IMG/VR virus record: IMGVR_UViG_3300023181_000061
Coordinates: 1-34,227 of that record
Reading direction: 5' to 3' (one strand)
From: a virus
DNA length: 34,227 nucleotides
The notes beneath the pieces were generated by a model. It saw nothing but the letters and a program-made list of their open reading frames with translations. It had not been told where the DNA came from and did not search any database. This document shows positions 27,567 through 34,227 of this stretch, in pieces. Numbering within the stretch: position 1 is the first letter of the stretch; each line of letters opens with the position of its first letter. A program made the translations under genes and the position numbers.

Positions 27567-30224
27567 ATGATTAAACACTATTTCGAGTTTATAACTACAC
27601 AACGCGGATTAATACAAGTAGATGAGCCTATCGGTTTCGATCAGGTAGGCTTTTCTATTAAACAAGACGATGGCAGAAAAGGTCGTGATGTAAGTAGTAG
27701 CGGTAATTCGGAGGCTAAATATAAAATGGTTTTTTATAATCAGCGTTATGGATATGCTTTAAATGAGTTAAAACTTGAATTTACAAGGTTTGGGGATCAG
27801 GCAAATGTAATATACCACCAAGACTTTGGAAGCGGAATAGTCCCTTTTGGTAATATAGATATGCAAACCTTTGCTGAATATAGCAATAGGGTAGAATTTG
27901 TAGTTATCGCGTTAAGTTCAGAAAGTGAATATAAAACAACATTCGATTTACCAACAAACTTATTTAGTCCTACAGACTTAAAAGGTAATCCGATAACACA
28001 ATGTCAGCCTGTAAGGGTTTTTATTCCTGTAAAGCCTATATATGCTAAATCTGTATGGGAAAACACGTCAGAAGCTACAGAAATGTATTTAACAGGTCGT
28101 GGTAACGTAAATCCAGGATTCTTTAACTCTATAAAAAACCTTACTACAAGCGAAATAAAAGCATCCTTAAGCGGCAACCTATACGATACTTCTATAGCCT
28201 TATTAACCACCTATGATAACGATCCAAGAAACTTTAAAATAATATCTGCCTTAGATAACCTACGTAATGTAAAAGCTAAATTTCAACTACATATTAAGTC
28301 GGAAGTTGGAAACATGATACCCGGCTCTTTTAATGTTAAGGGTGTTTTTGGATTAGGAAAGACTACAGATAGTTTCCAAGACTTCGTTAATGCCGTAAGC
28401 CCCGTTAGGTCTACAGTATTTTATGATAGCGGTGATTTAGGAACAGGTTTACCTTTTAGTAATGAATATAACGGTACATTAAATATAGATTTACCTGATA
28501 TGAATCGGGGCGATGTATTGTATTTTGTTTTTTTCCATCAAGGTCAGGATAACAATAATATTATAGAATCTAAAAATACTATCTACACGTCAAAACTAAC
28601 TATTACAGCTAATCAGGTTACTTATAACAGGGTTATTGAAGCTGTAAGGTACATTGATGCTATAAAATACGCCGTTAAATCAGCGTCAGGACTTGAGGTA
28701 TCAGCACCAATGTACGAACAAGGCGGGGAAGATTATAATCAATTCATAACGAACCCCCAATTGATGCGTGGTTTAAATGATAGACCTGTTTATATATCAA
28801 ATAAAGATATTATAGACCACATAAGAGCAGAAAAAAACGGAGACTACGAAGTTACCCCCACACCATCAATATTTATAGGTAAATATAAAGACTTTTATCG
28901 TGATGAATTAATGGGTGTTTATGATAGGTTAGTTCGTGAAGATGACAATATAGAAACAAATACAAGATACTCATTTAATAAGTTCCAAATAGAGTATAAA
29001 AACTATGCAGCACAAAAAGAAAATGAAAATGGGAACACTTTAGATACCGTTCATGGTAATGCTGTATATACAACCCCTAAATTAAGGGTAAATAATAGCC
29101 GTGAAGCTTCTATAAACTTAATTAGAGACGCTATTTTATGGCAACAGTACATTGACAAGTCAAATGATTTAAAATCTTCACAAGCCACTCAGGATGACGA
29201 AAAGATATTTATTGTAGACTGTATTCAAAACAATGGAACTTTATCATTTACTGAAAACTCATTTTTGCAACATGCAGGAAACGGAAATACTTTAACCCTT
29301 AAAAATGATTCTTCTTTTAGCTTTGTAGGTTTAGGTATTGATGTATCAAGCCAGTTTACAATAAACAGCACCCAGAATGCAGGTACTTATTTTGTTCTTG
29401 ATGTAAATCCGCAACAGATGACCATGTTTAGGAACGACGGTGTTACTGTTCAGTCTTATGATGAAGTAAACACTAATTACACTTATAGAATATCAGAAAT
29501 AAATGTACCTTTTGTGGCAAGGACAAATGAAGGTTTTACAATATTCAATAATTTAGACCCACAAGGCGCAATTAATACAAGGTTTACATTAGCAAGGATA
29601 ATGCGTGATAGTTATTCAGAGGAATTAGCAACAAACGTACTTTATTCTAATGGTTTACCTATACGTAATGCATCATACCTTTATAATCCTGATGCAGCTA
29701 CTAAATATTTAGATAATGAAGTAATTGTAGAGGGTGCTAATTATAACCCAACAGGAGCGTTAGTTAATGGAAAATTATTTGATTTAAAGTTAGTCCTTAA
29801 TTACGCTGAATATATGGAACTTGTAAGCAAAATAAGGACTATAAGAGGTTATATAAAAACTAAAGGCTTCAACGGATTGCCTTTAATGGGTTTTATTAAA
29901 AATATAGAGTGGCAACCTGTTAGTAAAGGCATTGACGATATAGAATTGTTTAATGGAGAAGCAGATGTTACTTTAGAAGAAAAATATAGTGAATTTGACC
30001 TCTATATATTCCGTGAAGGTCAGACTATTTTAATAAATGGAGAAACACAGCCAGTAGGAATACAGTATGAAATAGACGAGTACGGATATGTAACATTTTA
30101 TGATGTTGTAGGTATGGAATTAGAAGTTAAAGTGCTTTATGACCGCGTTAAAGTAAACAACTCTCAAAAAGCAAGTACCCCAATTGAATTAGCGGGATGG
30201 TTAAGCCTTATACAATTGGAATAA
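27567..30224 (+). CDS. Large distal tail / baseplate protein (885 aa)
   Basis: An 885-residue protein starting one base after the tape measure stop. The first ~110 residues (MIKHYFEFITTQRGLIQVDE PIGFDQVGF) are the opening I associate with the distal tail protein of Bacteroidota siphophages, which would form a ring at the tail tip. The middle has many beta segments and the C-terminal part has fibre-like beta strands. It probably joins tail tube to the fibres. Promoter-like TATATTTG follows its stop. Confidence 0.75.
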   Translation: MIKHYFEFITTQRGLIQVDEPIGFDQVGFSIKQDDGRKGRDVSSSGNSEAKYKMVFYNQRYGYALNELKLEFTRFGDQANVIYHQDFGSGIVPFGNIDMQTFAEYSNRVEFVVIALSSESEYKTTFDLPTNLFSPTDLKGNPITQCQPVRVFIPVKPIYAKSVWENTSEATEMYLTGRGNVNPGFFNSIKNLTTSEIKASLSGNLYDTSIALLTTYDNDPRNFKIISALDNLRNVKAKFQLHIKSEVGNMIPGSFNVKGVFGLGKTTDSFQDFVNAVSPVRSTVFYDSGDLGTGLPFSNEYNGTLNIDLPDMNRGDVLYFVFFHQGQDNNNIIESKNTIYTSKLTITANQVTYNRVIEAVRYIDAIKYAVKSASGLEVSAPMYEQGGEDYNQFITNPQLMRGLNDRPVYISNKDIIDHIRAEKNGDYEVTPTPSIFIGKYKDFYRDELMGVYDRLVREDDNIETNTRYSFNKFQIEYKNYAAQKENENGNTLDTVHGNAVYTTPKLRVNNSREASINLIRDAILWQQYIDKSNDLKSSQATQDDEKIFIVDCIQNNGTLSFTENSFLQHAGNGNTLTLKNDSSFSFVGLGIDVSSQFTINSTQNAGTYFVLDVNPQQMTMFRNDGVTVQSYDEVNTNYTYRISEINVPFVARTNEGFTIFNNLDPQGAINTRFTLARIMRDSYSEELATNVLYSNGLPIRNASYLYNPDAATKYLDNEVIVEGANYNPTGALVNGKLFDLKLVLNYAEYMELVSKIRTIRGYIKTKGFNGLPLMGFIKNIEWQPVSKGIDDIELFNGEADVTLEEKYSEFDLYIFREGQTILINGETQPVGIQYEIDEYGYVTFYDVVGMELEVKVLYDRVKVNNSQKASTPIELAGWLSLIQLE

Positions 30225-30228
30225 TAGT

Positions 30229-30236
30229 TATATTTG
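30229..30236 (+). promoter_or_regulatory. -7 box before the distal-tail/fibre genes
   Basis: TATATTTG (30229-30236) matches TAnnTTTG. It lies just after the previous stop and 16 bases before the ATG at 30253, giving an almost leaderless transcript. No clear -33 TTTG. It is similar to the box at 10108. Confidence 0.45.
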
Positions 30237-30252
30237 CCTTAAATAAATAAAC

Positions 30253-31578
30253 ATGCAAGCAGTATTTATAAGATTAGAAAACACTTTTGAAGAGGCTATG
30301 GAGTACCGTAATAGCCCAAACATGCAGTTTTATATCTTCGAGGGCGTACAACTAATTAAAATGGCTGCTCCATACGTACAAAGAACATACACAAGGCAAG
30401 GTATAGAGCTTGAAAACTTTGTTGTTACGGTTTGGAATACATGCGGGGATAATTTAGGAGAACTACCAACAGATACAATACAGATAGTTAGGAACTTTCA
30501 GGATGCTAACGGAATACCACAAGTTGAATGGGCTATAAACACAGATAATCAGGATTTCGGGCAACAACTTATTTATCTTGATTTTTTACAAGGTGCTAAC
30601 GAGCATATTTATAGTACTCCTTTTTACTGGACTGATTACAATAGCCAATTTACAAGCCGTTGGGATTATAAAGCAAAAGCAAGCGAAACAATGCTATCAA
30701 CTCAATTAAGGCTTTGGTACTTTCAACCTAAAGAACTTGAAGAAATAGAAATATACGATCCTGTGGGCGGTGGAAGGGCAATTGTAGGCGGTAAGCTTAT
30801 TGAATATGAAGTGTGGCGTTTTGATATATCTGATATTTATTTATTCAGATGGTTTAAGCGTATGAGGCGTAATGCTTATGTATATTGTAATTTCTTTAAA
30901 GTAACGCCTTTTGATGCTTTTGATACACCTGATTTATTAGGTAAAGAAAACTATGCAGAAGCCGATGTTAATTTGGTTTTTGATTACACAAATAATTATG
31001 ATCCATTCTATTTACCTCCTGTACCACCAGTTCCACCCGTCGTTATTATGACTTTAACGCTAACTGTAGCATCCAGCTTTAAATCTGACTACGTTAATTA
31101 TTATCCAATAGCAACAGGATTTACTCCTGATAATTTAGCGTATCAATATTCAAATAGCCCTGATGGGCCATGGATAACCTCTGAAATAGCCCCTTACGAT
31201 ACAACAAGTTTAGTAGAAATCATAGACCCTTTTTCAAACAACTGGTATTATAGGGTTTTAGACCCTGTAACAGGTATATATAGTAACGTTGTACAAATAC
31301 CATTACCTGCTATGATATTAGACGACGTCGTAAGGACAGGTGGTAGTAGTGTGAGAAACTTTATTATTTACTACAATAACCAAAACTTTGTTATAACTAA
31401 CGAAAACGCTCTATACTTCCAGTATTCTACTGATGGCTCTTATTGGCTTAACGGAATAATTATAACTCAAAACACAGGAAATAGGGTAGCAACAATTAAT
31501 ACTGATTTTGTCCCTAACTTCTTTAGGATTTACAACCAATATTATAATATTTACTCTAACGTTTATACATACTCATAA
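30253..31578 (+). CDS. Distal tail protein with a proline linker and two FnIII-like repeats (441 aa)
   Basis: Residues ~1-250 are a beta-rich domain of unknown family. A proline linker (PPVPPVPP, ~254-262) is followed by two related domains: YQYSNSPDGPWITSEI to YYRVLDPVTGIYSNVVQI, and FQYSTDGSYWLNGIII to FRIYNQYYNIYSNVY. Both repeat the order Y/F-Q-Y-S, an aromatic loop, and I-Y-S-N-V, so they look like tandem fibronectin-type or Ig-like modules, which commonly bind host surface sugars. The stop overlaps the next start (TAATG). Confidence 0.78.
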   Translation: MQAVFIRLENTFEEAMEYRNSPNMQFYIFEGVQLIKMAAPYVQRTYTRQGIELENFVVTVWNTCGDNLGELPTDTIQIVRNFQDANGIPQVEWAINTDNQDFGQQLIYLDFLQGANEHIYSTPFYWTDYNSQFTSRWDYKAKASETMLSTQLRLWYFQPKELEEIEIYDPVGGGRAIVGGKLIEYEVWRFDISDIYLFRWFKRMRRNAYVYCNFFKVTPFDAFDTPDLLGKENYAEADVNLVFDYTNNYDPFYLPPVPPVPPVVIMTLTLTVASSFKSDYVNYYPIATGFTPDNLAYQYSNSPDGPWITSEIAPYDTTSLVEIIDPFSNNWYYRVLDPVTGIYSNVVQIPLPAMILDDVVRTGGSSVRNFIIYYNNQNFVITNENALYFQYSTDGSYWLNGIIITQNTGNRVATINTDFVPNFFRIYNQYYNIYSNVYTYS

Positions 31579-32411
31579 TGGAACAGCCACAAATAACAAG
31601 TTTAGTAATAACGAGGCGTTCGGCTGTTTACTGGACTTACAATATTAACAATTCAGGAATAGAAGAAGAGAGATTCGCAAGTTCTTATCAAGGGACTATG
31701 AATGGAAATTATATAACCTTAACTACCTTATCAGGTGCAGTTTTGGCACATCAAGTCCCTTTTAGCGCAGTTCAATATATTGATAATACTAATCCAAGCA
31801 ATAATTTAACAAACCCTCAAACGCCTTTAGAATTAGAAGGACATCTTATTACAGAGGGTTTTTACACAGGTAGCGCACAAGGCACAACTCCAGGAGAAGC
31901 GACTACCTTTGTTGAACTCTTGGATGTATTTTTTAGTACGTATTTAGGTAGAAGAGGTCAGGCAGTAGTTGTGAATGACAGCGAAACAGGTCTTACATCT
32001 ATTGCTTTAGGTGCAGCTAACACTAAACTACAACAATTACAAAACTATTTAAACGGTACATATTTTCCGCCCGATAGCTATATAATGACAGGAAGCCAAG
32101 TAGATGGAGATGGCAACGCATTGGGTTTTACGGTTGGTAATTTACAATCGATTATCAATAGACCCCCTGCTTTTGACGAGCCTTATATATCAAGAAAAGG
32201 GTATACTTATGTAGATGGAGTGTTGATTAAAAATCAAAACCTTTATAGTTCAGAAATAGGAGATATATTTAGGTTAATGGTAATAAATGATGAAGGAGAG
32301 CCATACGAATATTATGGCAGATGGATGGGTGGGGATACGTCATTGTTAGAAAACTTTAAATGGTCTAAAGGTAGTTTCTCTCCTTTACCAGGCGAACCGG
32401 GTTATGAATAA
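31578..32411 (+). CDS. Tail/baseplate protein, hypothetical (277 aa)
   Basis: A 277-residue acidic protein. Segments TTFVELLDVFFSTYLGRRGQ and LQQLQNYLNGTYFPPDSYIM occur in the middle and a C-terminal YYGRWMGGDTSLLENFKWSKG. The gene shares its first base with the previous stop (TAATG), so it is coupled to it, and it precedes the fibre gene. Structural by position; no family is recognised. Confidence 0.68.
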   Translation: MEQPQITSLVITRRSAVYWTYNINNSGIEEERFASSYQGTMNGNYITLTTLSGAVLAHQVPFSAVQYIDNTNPSNNLTNPQTPLELEGHLITEGFYTGSAQGTTPGEATTFVELLDVFFSTYLGRRGQAVVVNDSETGLTSIALGAANTKLQQLQNYLNGTYFPPDSYIMTGSQVDGDGNALGFTVGNLQSIINRPPAFDEPYISRKGYTYVDGVLIKNQNLYSSEIGDIFRLMVINDEGEPYEYYGRWMGGDTSLLENFKWSKGSFSPLPGEPGYE

Positions 32412-32429
32412 AATTACAAACACAATTAT

Positions 32430-34227
32430 ATGAATATTTTAGATTTTTTAAGGTTAGCACAAAACCTTTTTGTTTCTGATAGTACAGAAGGAGTAATGCC
32501 TTTAGGTAGGCGTGATTCTGATGGTAGAATAGTGGCAATACCTTTTGATTTATTTAATGGTGGAGTGAGTGATTATTCGCCTAAAGGAACTACAAGAAGT
32601 TTTTATGTAGAAAGTGATGTAAATGTAACAGAAACAACAGTAAGAAGTTTACTAAATGCAGGAACACCTACAGGAAATTATCCTATATCTATTTCTTCAT
32701 CTGAAACACCTGTTTATATTGTTATAAATAAGACTACAGAAACCAACACTTTAAGATATGTTTTTGGATTTTCGAGGGGCGCAGGCTCATGGGGTTTTGG
32801 TGGAACAACGATACCATTATTCTCATTTACACAATTAAGTGCGCCTTATTACTTAACTATTGACGATATAACTAACGACCCTAACACTCAAACAATAGAT
32901 TTAGGTTCATTACCAACGGGAGATTATGTAACGGCTGCTAATAGTGTTTCACGTGACCTATCAAATGATGAATTAGTATATTATTTCAGCTATACGCAGG
33001 ATGGTGTTTTATATTTAGTACAATTTATTGGTGCTAATGGTATTTATGGAGGTTCAGGTACGCAATTAGTATCAGAAGACTTTGCGGCCGCTACAAACAG
33101 TAATGTTACACCTGAACAGGATTTACAGGATGTAACTACTGTAGGTAATACCACAAATAAGGATATAATACATACCGATGAGTCAGGTACGACTTATAAA
33201 AATGGTGCTGGGGATAAGCAGGCTTTTTTTAGATATGTTGACGAATTTAATTTAGAAATTTCAGACCCTACATTTAAAGTTATTAATGGTTCTGATTCAA
33301 GATATGTGCCTCTTAACATAGGAGGCGTTGAAGCTGACGAAAACGGGTTTGTAGATTTAAATGCTCAATTAGAAGGTAGTTTTATACCTTTACAAGGAAC
33401 TACAGAAGGTAACCCTGTTGCTGGAGATATAGAGTTTGCCACAGGTAATGCTTTAAGAGTTGGAACTACTACAAGTATACTTCTTGAGGAAGATGCTATT
33501 AATTTAAGAAACGAAAGCACTACAATAAGTATTAACCCTGATGGTATATCAGTAAATAAATCAATTTCAGGTTCAGAAGAATTTACAAACGATGGTTCAG
33601 ACAGAAAAAAATACACTCAAACAGGGTGGGTTTTAGATAATATTGCAGGACGTGAAGAAATAACAAACGATTTGTTTATATCATGCATGTTATACAAATA
33701 CATAGAATCTCCAAGCACCTATGATGGTAGAAGTATGTATTACAGATACAAAGGAGAAGAAAAGTATTTTGATATTAGTCCATATGTTCCTGATAGGTCA
33801 GTTTATCCAAGATTGCTTTGTCATGCTGTTTTTATAGATGGTAACAACATTATAATACAAGGTTCTACTGGCTATAATTCAGCAGACCATAATGATATGT
33901 TTATTCTTGTTTTTGAAGATTGCTATACTTTAAACGGAGAATTAAAAGCAAGTAGTTATAAGTATAAAACATTTGTTGATTTTCTTAATAGAGATTCATC
34001 GGGACTAATGTATGATGTACATGGTATTACATTATTTGACGGTTATATTTACGGAAATACAAGAATACAGCAAGCAGGGATAACAGCGGGAGCAAGAACG
34101 CAGGTCTTTAAAATAAATCCTTATGATTTAGAAGATGCCACCGTAATAACATTAAATGATTATCAAGGTAGCGCAGGAGAAATACAAGTCACAAAAGATG
34201 GTGTTTTTTCAGTAGTTGTAAGAAGCG
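32430..34227 (+). CDS. Tail fibre / receptor-binding protein (3' end cut off by window)
   Basis: ATG 32430 starts a frame that stays open to the window end, giving 599 codons. The N-terminal part (MNILDFLRLAQNLFVSDSTE GVMPLGRRD) attaches it to the tail. The middle, around residues 230-400, has the LQDVTTVGNTTNKDIIHTDE pattern frequent in beta-helical fibres of Bacteroidota phages. From residue ~407 the style changes to FIDGNNIIIQGST, DVHGITLFDGYIYGNTRIQ, VFKINPYDLEDATVI, which reads like blades of a beta-propeller. The tip domain would decide host range. Confidence 0.78.
   Translation, partial: MNILDFLRLAQNLFVSDSTEGVMPLGRRDSDGRIVAIPFDLFNGGVSDYSPKGTTRSFYVESDVNVTETTVRSLLNAGTPTGNYPISISSSETPVYIVINKTTETNTLRYVFGFSRGAGSWGFGGTTIPLFSFTQLSAPYYLTIDDITNDPNTQTIDLGSLPTGDYVTAANSVSRDLSNDELVYYFSYTQDGVLYLVQFIGANGIYGGSGTQLVSEDFAAATNSNVTPEQDLQDVTTVGNTTNKDIIHTDESGTTYKNGAGDKQAFFRYVDEFNLEISDPTFKVINGSDSRYVPLNIGGVEADENGFVDLNAQLEGSFIPLQGTTEGNPVAGDIEFATGNALRVGTTTSILLEEDAINLRNESTTISINPDGISVNKSISGSEEFTNDGSDRKKYTQTGWVLDNIAGREEITNDLFISCMLYKYIESPSTYDGRSMYYRYKGEEKYFDISPYVPDRSVYPRLLCHAVFIDGNNIIIQGSTGYNSADHNDMFILVFEDCYTLNGELKASSYKYKTFVDFLNRDSSGLMYDVHGITLFDGYIYGNTRIQQAGITAGARTQVFKINPYDLEDATVITLNDYQGSAGEIQVTKDGVFSVVVRS

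Noticed and set aside
33085-33092. A GC-rich GCGGCCGC (NotI-like) site inside the fibre gene, suggesting a cloning junction.
   Set aside because: The reading frame and codon style continue without change on both sides, so it reads as natural coding sequence (GCG GCC GCT).
1-34227. Search for integrase, lysis genes, tRNAs, CRISPR arrays, reverse transcriptase with variable repeats, and stop-codon reassignment.
   Set aside because: None seen on either strand. All long genes end normally at TAA, TAG or TGA, so the standard code applies.

Overview
The window looks like one piece of a tailed phage or prophage genome (siphovirus-like, HK97-type head) that infects a Bacteroidota host, probably a flavobacterium or relative. 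The evidence is the AT-rich sequence, the near absence of Shine-Dalgarno sites (starts are preceded by A-rich stretches), recurrent promoter boxes of the Bacteroidota form TAnnTTTG, and many small protein families typical of Bacteroidota phages. No host gene, integrase, lysis gene, tRNA or CRISPR array is visible. The genome runs off both ends: the first gene and the last gene are cut. Whether the phage is temperate cannot be decided here.

Layout. (1) Positions 1-6312, all leftward: the early replication/recombination block. It holds a replication-initiator-like winged-helix protein carrying an iteron-like array (probable origin), an HNH nuclease, a small HTH protein, dUTPase, a YqaJ-type exonuclease next to a RecT annealing protein, and about ten small genes. 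One small gene is split by an in-frame TAA and another has no ATG but a well-placed ATT. (2) Positions 6313-6465: a divergent control region with one promoter in each direction and two operator-like palindromes. (3) Positions 6466-13924, all rightward: about 25 very small accessory genes, including two short paralogous lipoproteins, a nuclease-less NUMOD1 protein, a DUF551 protein, an XRE-type regulator and a zinc-ribbon protein. Terminators and fresh promoters break this block up. (4) Positions 13947-20924: packaging and head genes: small terminase, a 46-residue ORF, large terminase, a cupin, a CSCxMCS mini-protein, a promoter plus strong hairpin leader, portal, two small ORFs, prohead protease, major capsid protein and a small head protein. 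(5) Positions 20938-34227: connector, tail completion, probable tail tube with an Ig-like domain, two genes joined by a possible -1 frameshift site, tape measure, and four large distal tail/fibre proteins, the last cut by the window end.

How it works together. The leftward block would replicate DNA and recombine it by single-strand annealing (exonuclease plus RecT) from an origin inside the initiator gene. The rightward small genes are in the usual place for host-takeover and anti-defence functions. Terminase, portal, protease and capsid form the packaging and head pathway, followed by connectors, tube, tape measure and receptor-binding parts. All promoters seen resemble those of the host primary sigma factor, and no phage RNA polymerase or sigma factor is visible.

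Most unusual signals: the seven-copy iteron array, the compact promoter-hairpin-U5 unit ahead of the portal gene (small RNA or attenuator), the A7 slippery site just before the tape-measure region, the winged-helix gene interrupted by a single TAA, and the paired small lipoproteins.
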